This document shows, piece by piece, positions 26,351 through 37,672 of a stretch of 64,000 nt of DNA (position 1 is its first letter; every line of letters starts with the position of its first letter). The notes beneath the pieces are model-generated. The model saw only the letters and a program-made list of their open reading frames with translations, searched no databases and was not told the DNA's origin. The translations under genes were made by a program, and so were the position numbers. Source of the stretch: Caprimulgus europaeus (taxonomy: Eukaryota > Chordata > Aves > Caprimulgiformes > Caprimulgidae); assembly GCA_907165065.1 (NCBI GenBank), contig OU015526.1, forward strand, positions 68,657,723 to 68,721,722, read 5' to 3'.

Positions 26351-29300
26351 GATGGGCTCATGAGTGTATACCCACTGTGTAGCAGGAAAACCTAAAACTG
26401 TCCACTGCTGTGGGTCACAGAATGGGGCAGGTGGGGCTGGAGGTCCCGTGGGAGGGGGAACCATGCTCACCAGAGCCAGTGTGTGCCTGCATGTCTCTGC
26501 GCAGGGGGGTAGGGACCTGTTAGGATTTAATTGTAGAAGGGTGGCTAGAAATTTGCATGTGCTTATTAAGATTTTTAAATAGTCTAGTGCTGTGGTTTGT
26601 CCCTTGTGTTGCTGATAGTGATCCTGAATGTATAGTTCACTGATTGCTGGTTAATTACATGTCATTAATAAATCAATACACCGCTTCTGCCCTGATTTGG
26701 TTTAAACCATGCGAGTTGAGCAGTTTTTCCACTTGACAAGCAGTGGTACATCTTGCAGAATATACATGGCCAGGACACCTCAGTAGTATCGTATCTTGCG
26801 AGTGATGGCAGAAACCTGAACTGCTGCAATCTCTGTGGTTGCATAAACCCTATGTAACCATCTTTTTGTAAGCAATGAGGCAGTTCTTGGGCACAGGGCA
26901 GCACCTTCTCTAACCTGTTTATGCTAGTTCTTGAAAGACTTGATGCCCCAATGACTTGTAAGTCAGAATATTTGAAGAAATTTGTGACGTATGCCATGAT
27001 GTGTAGTTCCCAAAGTGCTTGCTGAACTTGTGCTGATAGGGCTAAAACTCACAGAAATTAGTCTGAAGAAATAATAATGAGTGACTAAATTACCTAAGTT
27101 ATGATATGTTGCTGATTTATTTCTTTGCTTCTCCTACTATCCAGTTAGGAATGCTTAGATCATGCTAATGTATCTTTATTACATTTACATTTTCTGTCGT
27201 AGCCGTGGTTCTTATATTGTTTTTGCACTGGATAGCTGAAAGTGGACTTGGGGGCTTCACTGATGCTGAAGCCAGAACGCTGTATAACTTGTACATTCCC
27301 ATGCAACACGTGCATATGTGTGTGCAACCCTGCATTGAAGTAAGAGTCCAAGTGCTGGGAAGAGTGGGCTTCAAATGCATTGTCTCCAATCTGTTGTCCT
27401 CTAATGAAATTGCCTTTAAACTTCAGCGTAGCAGTATTGCTTATCTAGAGGTTTTGACATTTCAGTAAATCAATCAACTTTTTACTTTAAGCATTCTGAG
27501 CCATCTCCTCTTTTTGCTCAGCTTCTATGGTAGGGAAGATAAACTCAAATCCTGCTATTCAGCCCACGATATTGTGGTGGCAGTTCCTTTTGAGCCTCTT
27601 GGCAATAGGAGTGTTTGCTTTAGGGCTCAACATCACACTGGAATCTATGGAGAGCCATTCTTTGCCTGACAGGAGAATTAGCTGTAGCTTCTAGTCAATA
27701 TGTTTCCTTCTCATTGAGACAAGCAAACCAATAGTTTTGAAATATTTAAATACAACATTCCCTTCAAAAAATTGTTAATATTTCTATCACTGCTGGAAGT
27801 GATAGTCTGATGAAAATAGATTTGAATAGAACAGCAGGATCTGGCTGAAATTACTGCTTAATTTTCTCCATTAAATTAGAAATAGCAGAACAGAATGAAA
27901 GGGAGGAAGGTACATACACACAGTATTTGTGAGAAAGATAAATGCCTTCAGCTCAACTTCAAAATACCTACCTTTCTTGAAGCTGAGCCTGTGGATCCCA
28001 ACAAAGTTGAATCATTGCTTTATTTCTCAAAGAACTCCATAAGCTTTTAGGTTTCTCAGAGGAGTCTTTATAAATGGATGATGTTGAAGATTGTGCTTTT
28101 CTGAAAGGGCAGAAACTTGGAGCTCCTTTTTTTCTCTCCCACAGCAGCTACAGAGGTTCTTTCCATTGCTTTCCATGGGGTCCCATCAATGGCTAAGTTT
28201 AAACCATGCAGAACCAGAGAGAATGAAAAGATGGTCTCATAAACTGAAAAGACAGTAGATTGACAGTCCTTGTTGTTTTTCTTTCTATCTCTTGCATTTA
28301 GGATATTTTCTATCTCTGCTTAGGGAATAGCATTTTTCTTGTACAACACAAAGTCCATAGATTTGGAGAATTTTATTCTGACTTCTTTGGCTAATTTCTG
28401 GCTTGGATTGTTCTATAATCTAACTGATTTTAGAAGCAATTGGCAGTCCTGCCTATTTTCCACAGATGTCTGGAAAAAACTCTCTGTTGTTGATTGGACC
28501 ACTGATATTTATTATGATTGTAGTGGAGTAACTCTGAACACATTTCAATCACCTGCCAGGAAAAAGGTGGAATTCCACCTATCAGTAATATATTTGTAGT
28601 GACACCTTCCTCTGAGTTCTGTATGTGTTTGTAGTCTGTGACTGCCTTTAACTTTACAAAGGGAGTATGGTGGTTGGAGCTCTTCTAAAGAAAGTCCTGG
28701 AGCTTGTGGTAGGGATAAAGCTGGGTGATAAGTGGGTATCCATGAGCACTTCCAGAACAAACACATGTATCTTGGATTTATGTGATGGATTATTGATGGC
28801 AGCAAAAAGAAGTCTGAACTATGGCAGAGGGGAACTGGGTTTTAATTGGAAAATATCCATGTTCAAGTGTACAGTGGTGCTGTTCTAGTTCTGTGTTATG
28901 TGTCTAAGCTGATCTTGGTGGGCAGGGAAAGTGCACAGGGCTCCTGCTGTAAATGTGCATGCACAGTAGTTACACAACTAAAGGCAAAGTCTTGTGATTA
29001 AGGATTAATGCAAAAGACAAAGCCTTTTATAATGTCTTCCAGAGCAGCATAAAGCATGTAATGAGGCACAAAGCTTTTTAAAAATAACTGTTTAGCTTTT
29101 TTCAAATAAATAGTCCTCTTAAAATCCCACCTTAAGAAATATAAAACTAACTGTGTACATGATCCTGAACTATAAACAAAATAGGTAATACCTAAAGTGC
29201 TTTTAAGTTTGAGACAAAATTTTTTAGGCAGGATAGGAAAAATGAAGACTATGTAAATGATTTCTTTGGGTTGATTCTTAAGTTAAGATTGTCTCATTTT

Positions 29301-29507
29301 CTGCAAAAAAAGTTGGTTTTTTTTCTTTTGCCCAGTGGATTATCAAGATATTTCAAGATTCTTGCACATTTTAATTAGCTGGATGTTAAGCTCTGTATGT
29401 TGCAGGCCACTGTGAACCGATTTGAAGGATCGGACCGATCAGTGTGTAAAAGCTCCATACAAAAATTACCAATGATCTTGTTTCCTACTGCTAAGATTTG
29501 GACTTAC

Positions 29508-29644
29508 CTTTGCTGCTCACCAGAGTGCTGGTTGATGAACCATTTAAACCAGATCTTGAGTTGTGGCTGGAGAAATCCAACAGATTTCTGTTAACTCTAA
29601 TGTACTGTCTGGTATGACTTCTTTGCTGAAATTTTTCATGTCTA
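29508..29644 (-). other. candidate minus-strand exon, 137 nt (weak)
   Basis: On the minus strand a pyrimidine-rich tract ending GCTTTCAAAG precedes 137 nt that end AGCAAAG followed by GTAAGT, a strong donor. One frame is open across all 45 codons (serine-rich, including LNGSSTSTLVSSK near its end). The peptide is unknown to me. A 45-codon open frame is not rare by chance when three frames are available, so support is limited to the splice sites. Confidence 0.12.
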
Positions 29645-32600
29645 CTTTGAAAGCAGAAGATAAGATAAACTTTGTGTTCTGCCCACTAGATATTTTTTTT
29701 TATTCTTGTTGATCTTGCTGTCTTTCTCTTTGGATTAATCCTTGAATTAATATCACTGACACTGAGCATGTGTATGCCCTGTACATTTTGATCAGATTCT
29801 CTTTCCAATGTCTAGCCTTGTTTTTGTTGAGAAACAACAGCCAATGTCTACATTGGTATGTGAATCCAACATGTTAAATATAAGTATTTCTAGGCAGGTT
29901 TCCCTGGGAAATAAAACTTTATATGATGGTGCATTTTGTCTCTAAGTTCCCTCCATTTCCCTCATAAATTTTGAATGGGGGCCAATTGTGAGCTAATCAG
30001 AAAAGAGTAAGTATCTTAATTTTTTTTTTTTTAGATTTCATTTCAAAATTTGCAATTTTGAAATGAGGGGAGTGATGTACCTTAGTGCTGCTGCTGAGGA
30101 ATAATTCACAGGGTGGGCAGTCCACAGGCAGCTTCAGACTGGTCTCAGTCTGGTGGAAGTGTGAGGAGAGAGCTGAAGAGGGTACAGAAATAGCAGAAGA
30201 CAGAGGGGTGGGGGTCAGAGGATACAGATGCCTCAGGATCCAGACTTCATTAGTTCTGTTCTTCAGGGGAAAAAATAAAAATGGTGTGGTTTGTTTATAA
30301 TTAAAATAGTAATAGAGCAGATTGCTAAACAAATTAAATTAAGTGGGCAAAAGGAAAAGAGCAAATTCTCTTGTTTGCATGAAGGGGAGCCCTGTTTCTA
30401 ATTTTTTTCTCTGCACTTGGGGAAAAAACCAAGTCAGATTCTTCACTGTATTACAGCCCCTGAAATTGCCTTAAACTGTGCTGAGGATGGAGGCACTATA
30501 AAATTTAGACAGCTACACACAACTCCTTTTTCTCTTGCCCATCTGTTCTCAGGCTTGCTAATGCACAGCGTTTTCCAAGTCCACCCCCCAGATCAAGAGC
30601 AGTAATGAACATCACCTCTCTGCAAGGGAGAGGGAATGTGTTCTCGTTAACATCACTTAGGTCTTCCTGTTGTTTAGGCTTTCATTAACTTGGAGCCCTG
30701 GCAGTGTTGCCGACAGGATGACACTTTATACCTTATTACCAATTCTGCTGTAAATGGTTACTGAGGCCGAGAGCAGTGTGGCTCTTCTGAAGATGGCAAG
30801 AAAGGGTCACATCTTCTCATTCATGCTGCCTCAGCTGGCCTGAGTTGCCTGTTACAGGTTTCACCATTAACATTTGCCTCAGAGTGCATAAAAAATTCAT
30901 TCTACATGACCAAAACAAACTCCTTTCCTTTCCCTTCCTATAAAAGAGCCTTGTGTTATGTTTGCCCCCCTTCTTCCGTTAATTTATTTCTATTCTTCCC
31001 ACTTGAGCTACCTCCAGCTCTTGTGCTTTCCGACCATCCATCCATCCCACTGTGGGTACGTGTGTGTACAGAGCACTCCTTGTTTTCACTTTTTCTTATG
31101 GCCAAATTCCAGCTCCTCGGAAATTTGTGTCAGAGACCTGTTGTTGCTGCCACAGCCCAAATTTGCTGTACAATGTATAAAAGCCCATGGAGGTGAATTG
31201 TTTAAGTGAGCCTATAGATATGAATTAAAGAAAAATGCCTCTTAAAAGGCTTTGAAGTGTTTTGTAAATGTTATTCCACAGTAACTATGGGACATTTTCA
31301 ATTAACTCAACAGAAATGTTGGCCATACTTTTTCTGTTGATACCACTCATAACTCCTGAGCAGGAGCAGCAGTGCTAAGGAAAGAGGACAGCAGGGAAAG
31401 GCAGTTTGCGCTTTGCAGAGCTGTGCAGTGGATCTTATGGCACTGTTGTTAAGCGTAGCTATTTGTGGTGTGTCAGTACTGCTGTCCAGAAGATCCAACA
31501 AAGAGAAGCAGACCATGAAAACAAATTATTTGAAAAAGACCATTTTTTTTTTTCCCCCAATATTTTAAAATAAATTATATCACTTACTGCTCCAAGAGTA
31601 ATTCTGATGCTCCTTCAAGCTGCTGGGGTTTGAGGGACCTGTCCATATTTAATGCTTAGATCTGCAGCAAGAGTCAGGTATGGTGGCCTTATCAGTGTTT
31701 CTTCTGCATTACCTGTACCCTGTAAGTGTACCTGCTCGTAGTTCAGCTCCTCAAAACACCTAGGGCAGTCAGCACTGATGTGCTTCCCAAGCTGCTGCCC
31801 TAGCAGGCATTCAACAAAATATACAACTTGAACTGCCTTTTCTGAAGAAAATGGAACACAAACAGGGCAGGGTTAGTGGGTTTTTTTGGTCAGGTTTTTC
31901 AAGAATGCTTTATTCTGTAAAGCAATAACCTTCAAATTAAGCCAGTGGAAAATTAGAAGTCAGAAGATGAATTTGTATGAAATTGAGAACATAATTTAAG
32001 ATTCTTTATGTGATTGTTAGGAAAACCTTTATCATTGACTTGATCTAAACAGTTCTATGGAAGAGCAGACAAATCTGCTAGGGGCTAATGCAATATGAAT
32101 TGTAAGTAGTAATTAATAACTACATAAAAAAAAGATAAAGCAATTTTTCCAGTCCTGTTTTAGGAAGAACAGGCTGATTATCTCAACGTGTACTTCAGTG
32201 CAAATGCCTACCCCTGGTTTCTGAATGGTACCTGCATTATTTTTTAGAGTACAGGGAAAATTTTGTTTAGCACTCTATCTCTCTGAATGGTTCCTCTGAT
32301 TTCTTTTTTTAAAAGCTGACAATAGTTTTATTTCTGTACATATGCAAATATCTATTGATTGATCAGTTACTGCAGGATTGGAAATTGTCTGACTAGTTAG
32401 AAAGAACCTTGTGAAATGGACCTGGAAGAATTGTAGACTTAACTAAGAAAATACAAAGCAAGTTAAACAGTTTCAAGAAGGATCTTTAGTAAATTTTCCT
32501 GAAGTGTAATATATAAAATTTGACCAGAGTTCTGAAATCATACTTCTGTCTTTTCCCTTATTTTGAATTGAAGTTTCATGTCTAGTTCAAGAGATTACAG

Positions 32601-33739
32601 GCATATTTATTATTTATAACCATTAGAAAATAATTTTCATCAGCCAAGTCATTTTTCTTTAGTAAATGTGACAAATTCATTTGTGCTTATAAATCGTTTC
32701 CTAATTAATCTCTGACAGATGGTGCAACTGATTTTGACAAAGCTAACCTATAAGATCATTCATCTTCCTACATAATTAACAGGGGGCTTTAAGTTTAGGA
32801 TTTGAATATTGATGCAGTCACGTAGGAAATGAATTAATAATCAATCATAATGCAATCTTGATAAATATATTAATGGCTTGTTTAGGAATCTGTATGCTGG
32901 CCAAGTCCATACTGTTACAATTGTGCTGCATTGTTCATAAATGGAAAGATTTTGGGTGAGCAATTCCAGCTTCAGTTAAAATAAAGCTCTCTGTGTTTTC
33001 CATTCTAAGCAGCAACTCATATGCTAGTAATTGCTATAAAGCTGTGTCACCTTATGTAATGTGATCTGTGCTTTGCAGTATGCAAAGTCCCCATCAGCAG
33101 ATAGTTCCCTAACAGAAAAATAAGCCCGCCACCCCCTTTTCTATCTTCAAAATGTTTATACAAGTTACAAAATCTGCCATCAGCTGTTAGAAGGGATTTA
33201 TACAAGTTGCTGCTAACCACTTGCACTTGTGATGTACCCAGGAATCTCTAGAGATTTGATGAAATCTGCTTATATATCACCAATTTACATTTTTGAAAGA
33301 CTGAATTTCACCATTGTGCAAAGCAGTGTGTAAGGATCTATATATTTATATTTCCTGTCAATGTTCTACATTTATTCTGCCTATGCACTGATCCTCAGGG
33401 TATCTTCATCAGCACAATCCCAGAGTGCTTTGAATCCATGTAAATAGATCAATATATCTTTTTCAGCTGATCTTTTGTTTTGAATGAAACTGCTCCAAAT
33501 ATGAAGTTGTTCAAATTTTATCCAGGTTCCAGGCTGGGGAAAGGTTTGTAAGCCAGCATGTAAAAGTGTTAGTGAACTATTAATGGACTATTTTTTAAAT
33601 CATCTGCTTTTGTCTGTGTAATTCTCTTATGGTTTCTCCATGTGAAGTTTCCTTTGTCCCCCTAGTCTTTTGAAAATACTCCAGTTGAAATAATTTTCAT
33701 ATTGTAACATAAAAACTTGGAAAAAAAGAAGTCTTTATT

Positions 33740-33792
33740 TTCTTTTAAAATTAGTTTTGCAATTAGTTTCTTTTAAAATCAGTTTTGCAATT
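33740..33792. repeat. 28-bp tandem duplication, two copies
   Basis: A 25-bp unit starting TTCTTTTAAAAT recurs with a 28-bp period (33740-33764 and 33768-33792) and differs at one base (T or C). It is probably a replication-slippage duplication. Confidence 0.85.
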
Positions 33793-34804
33793 CCTGGAGA
33801 AACTTGGTCTATGAGCATCTTTCACAATCCTGCTCCTTCTGCCTGAACTCCAATGAAAACTTAGTCTTAGGTGTCCCCTTTGATATCCTTTCCTTCAGCT
33901 GCAGGAATAATAAACTCGCTTATATCAGAGCTATAGGTTTGGAAGTCTGATGCTGTCAAGAATGAGGATTCTCTGGGGTGCTGACACATCAGGAGGAAGT
34001 ATGACAGCACTGAAGGAGTGAGAGGATGTGTAGGCATTTGTCCCTTTGGAGGGCAGGGTGTCAGCAGGACATATGCTTTTTGTGAATGAGGTAAAGAGTT
34101 CAAACAAACGAGCTGCTAAAACACTTCTTGTCTCCAATAAAATTCCACGGGGGAAAGTACACAATCAGCTACTAAACAGGCATGAATCGAGTTATTTAGG
34201 CAGTGTGGTTTGTTGTTTTATAGTTTGGGGTTTTTTTTAATAATTATCTTTTGGTGGTTTAAACATTAAGCAGCATATTTTTCTGTGATCTGTGGCATGT
34301 ATTGCTCTATGTGTGCTTTACAGTGCTGGTAACACTCTGTGTTGCTGTGCCCTGTCTATGTGTGGTGGGTTGACCCTGTCTGGATGCCAGGTGCCCGCGA
34401 AAGCTGCTCGATCCCTCTCCTCAACTGTGCAGGGGAGAGAAAATATAATGAAAGGTTTATGGATCAAGACAGGGACAGGGAGAGATCATTCACCAATTAC
34501 TGTCATGGGCAAAACAGTCAACTTGGGGAAAAACTAATTTAACTTACTGACAATCAAATCAGAGTAGGATAAAGAGAAACAAAACCAAATCAAAATACCT
34601 TCCCCCTACCCCTCCCTTCTTCCTGGGCTGAACTTTTCTCCTGATTTTCTACACCCTCCCACTGCAGCAGCACACGGCAGTGGGGAATGGGGGTTATGAT
34701 CAGTTCATCACATGTTTCTACTGCTCCTTCCTCCTCAGGGGGAGGAAACCTCACACACGTCCCCTTCTCCAGCATGAGGTCCATCTCATGGGAGACCGTC
34801 CTCC

Positions 34805-35190
34805 ATGAACTTCTCCAACGTGAGTCTTTCTCATGAACAACTGTTCTTCACAAACTGCTTTAGCATAGGTCCATTCCATGGTGTGCAGTCCTTCAAGGAA
34901 GGGACTGCTCCAGTGTGGGTCTCCCACGGGGTCACAAGTCCTGCCAGCAAACCTGCTCCGGCATGGGCTCCTCTCTCCACGGGCTACAGGTCCTGACAGG
35001 AACCCACTCCAGCGCGGGCTTCCCACGGGGTCACAGCCTTCTTCGGGCATCCACCTGGCGTGGGGTCCTCCATGGGCTACAGGTGGTCATCTGCTCCACC
35101 ATGGACCCCCATGGGCTGCAGGGGGACAGCCTGCCTCACCCTGGTCTGTACCACAGGCTGCAGGGGAATCTCTGCTCCGGAGCAGCTCCC
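34805..35190. repeat. minisatellite-like repeats inside the LTR
   Basis: Units of roughly 35-45 bp recur, built from the modules CTGCTCC, AGCGTGGG or AGTGTGGG, TCCCACGG and GGGCTGCAG or GGGCTACAG. At least six imperfect copies are visible. They account for the long, proline- and glycine-rich spurious ORFs on both strands. Confidence 0.7.
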
Positions 35191-35401
35191 CCCCCTCGTT
35201 CTGCACTGACCTTGGTGTCTGCAGGGTTGTTTCTCTCACATTTTCTCACTTCTCTCTCCAACTGCAAAATGTGCAGATTTTTTTTCTCTTCCCCTTCTTA
35301 ATTATGTTATCACAGAGGCGTTATGACCATTACTGATTGGCTTGGCCTTGGCCAAAAGTAGGTCCGTCTTGGAGCGGGCTGGCTTTGGCTCTGTTGGACA
35401 T

Positions 35402-36145
35402 AGAACCATAGAATGATTAGGATTGGAAGGGAACTTAAAGCTCATCTAGTTCAAACCCCTGTGCCATGAGCAGGGACACCTTCCACTAGACCAGATTGCA
35501 TCCAACCTGGTCTTGAACACTTCCAGGGAGGGGGCATCCACAACTTCTCTGGGTAACCTGTGCCAGTGTCTTAGCACCCTCACAGGAAATAATTTCTTCC
35601 TACTATCTAATTTAAATCTGCCCTCTTCCAGTTTGAAGCCATTTCCCCTTTTTATATCACTCCCTGCCCTTGTAAAAAGTCCCTCCCAAGCCTTCCTGTA
35701 GCCCCTTCAGGTATTGGAAGGCTGCTGTAAGGTCCCGCTGGAGCTGTCTCTTCTCCAGGCTGAACAGACCCAATTCTCAGCCTGTCCTCATGGGGGAAAT
35801 GCTCCAGCTCTCTTATCATCCCTGTGGCCCTCCTCTGGACTCAGTCCAATCAATCCATGTATTTCTTATGCTGGGAGCCCCAGAACTGGACTCAGTACTC
35901 CAGGTGGAGTTTCATGAGTGTGTTGTAGAGAAGGAGAATCACCTCCCTCAACCTGCTGGCCACACTTCTCTCGATGCAGGCCAGGATACTGTTGTCCTAC
36001 TGGGCTGTGAGCATGCATTGCTGGCTCGTGTTGAGCTCATTTGCCAGCACCTCCAAGTCCTTCTCCTCAGGGCTGCTCTCAGTCCCTTTACTGCCCATTC
36101 TGTGTTTGTGCTTAGGTTGTCTTGACCCAGGTACAGGACCTTCCC
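35402..36145 (-). mobile_element. CR1 LINE fragment nested in the LTR
   Basis: It begins TAGAACCATAGAATG next to LTR sequence and ends at GGACCTTCCC, where the LTR resumes with ACATGGGGGAAC. About 744 bp of CR1 3' sequence lie in minus orientation. Minus-strand peptides from ORF2 are visible but spread over two frames: KVLYLGQDNLSTNTEWAVKG in one and SSPEEKDLEVLANE in another, so the frame is broken. The tetramer ACAT stands on both sides (35398-35401 and 36146-36149), either a short target duplication or microhomology. The nesting proves that this CR1 is younger than the LTR insertion. Confidence 0.95.
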
Positions 36146-37646
36146 ACATGGGGGAACTTTCTGACAGCTTCTCACAGAAGCCACCCCTATGCCCCCTGCT
36201 ACTAAAATCCAGCCACACAAACCCAATAGACTAAGTTAATTACATGAAAGGCTTGGGTGAAACTACAGGAGTGAGCATATTTGGAAGGAAAAAATCCATA
36301 TGTTTTACAGACTTCTTCCTGGTATTGTCCACTGTAGGAGGTGTCCCAAAATGCAGTATCTTTGGAGCAGCCATGTCTAAAGTAATATCCCAGTGAACTT
36401 GGTGACTGCAAAATCTTGCTTTTTAGATGTGGGTCTGCAGTGGGTTTAATGCCTGAGTGGACAGATGTCATGGAATGTGGGAGCGCTAAGGTTGTGCTGA
36501 TCCTCTGCTCAGTGTGCTACCTTATCATTTCTGGGGCAAATTAGACTCTCTTGAAATGTCCTCGAGCCTTTTATGGGTTGTGAAACAAATCATTATAGTA
36601 TCTTGTGCAAGTACATCAGGGGTTAGCCAGTGGCTCTTACCTTCTGTTGTTAGGAACATCATCAAAGCCAAGCTTCCCATTTTCTAGCTGCTTTTACAAC
36701 CTATAAATCAGATGTGGACTTTTTACCTAGCTGAGGTGTATTTTGGAAACTACCTTAGAGCCTGCAGTAACATCTAATGACCAGGTGCTGCCATCCACAC
36801 CACCACAATGCAAAATTCCTCTTTTAGAAGGAAACTGAAATAAACTCCCAGCCATTAAATAACTCCTTTTGTTTGTCTTTTTTTTGCTTGAGGGCATGGA
36901 TTCTCTGTTCTCCCTGAAATGTTGTAATGGCATGTTTCAAAGGTAGGCATGTAAAGCTGCTTCCCTCCCTCTTTAATTACAGATCCTTGTAAAGAATATA
37001 CATGGGAGAACCAAGTGTGAGTTTCTCATACCTCCAAAATTTTCACTGGGGTTAAATGATTGGTCTGAACTTGAAGAAAAATTCTGAAATGTGTTTATTT
37101 TTAGATCTGCTTGCTCACCCTACAAGCTAATTGAATTAAAATCATGGAAGATCTCTGTAAGAACTAGTTAAGCTGCTTATAAAGATTTTAGTTTTGCTCT
37201 TCTGTTCTAGTAAATTTTTAATGAAACATGAGTGCAGATAACTTACAGTAAAAGAACAATAATTCTGAGAATAATGAAAAAATAATTCACTGTAATTTTA
37301 TTAAAGTTAGTCCAAATTTTTACTATTTATTGTCCAACTGATTAGATGGAAGGCAAACAATAACTGGCTCCTATAGACTGCTTGTGAGAAAAGTTCTAGA
37401 CTTTTTTTTGGTCTAAATATTTTCAGAACTATTTTTAATGTAGTTTTGGGGAAAGGGATCCAAGTCCCTTCAGGCTGTTCAGAAAGCCCTTGATTCTTCT
37501 TATTTAATTATTCTAGCACATAAGGAATCAATTACTTTTGAGATCTGACTCAATCTAAGAGTGCCCAGGCAGGGTGTGTTGGCAGGACAGGCTGGCTTCA
37601 GCTGAATTTGGATATAGCCCAGATTCACATTCAGAAAACCTGCAGT

Positions 37647-37672
37647 GTGTAAATACCTTCTGGTATTTACAC
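37647..37672. repeat. perfect hairpin, 11-bp arms, 4-nt loop
   Basis: GTGTAAATACC, loop TTCT, then GGTATTTACAC. Each arm contains GTAAATA, the core of forkhead transcription-factor sites, in opposite orientation. TGCA occurs just outside both arms, extending the symmetry imperfectly. Function is unknown. Confidence 0.75.

Larger units (their letters stand above)
26351..34360. other. unique AT-rich DNA, no gene recognised
   Basis: No gene or mobile element recognised. It contains a candidate minus-strand exon (29508-29644), a small CpG-containing palindrome GATCGGACCGATC at 29428-29440, and a 28-bp-period duplication at 33740-33792. The stretch 32.56-32.9 kb is dense in TAAT/ATTA cores and is discussed as a possible conserved non-coding element. 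Short ORFs on both strands have no family resemblance. Confidence 0.55.
34361..36230 (-). mobile_element. solo LTR of an ERVL-like endogenous retrovirus, interrupted by CR1
   Basis: The LTR starts TGTGGTGGGTTGACC at 34361 and ends near CAAACCCAATAGA at 36230. It is split by a CR1 at 35402-36145, leaving about 1.12 kb of LTR. Flanking pentamers CTATG (34356-34360) and CTAAG (36231-36235) look like a 5-bp target-site duplication with one mismatch, as expected for this retrovirus class. No internal gag, pol or env sequence lies next to it, so it is a solo LTR. I place its own transcription on the minus strand because, read that way, a TATA-like CATAATTAAGAAGG segment (about 35300) precedes the region where related LTRs carry a polyadenylation signal. 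That signal looks decayed here. Many CpGs remain at 34915-35060. The family name is from memory and unsure. ORFs of up to 152 codons inside it are not retroviral genes. Confidence 0.88.

Noticed and set aside
34751..35336. ORFs of 99-152 codons with proline/glycine-rich repeats
   Set aside because: They are translations of the LTR's internal GC-rich tandem modules in several frames and strands, not genes.
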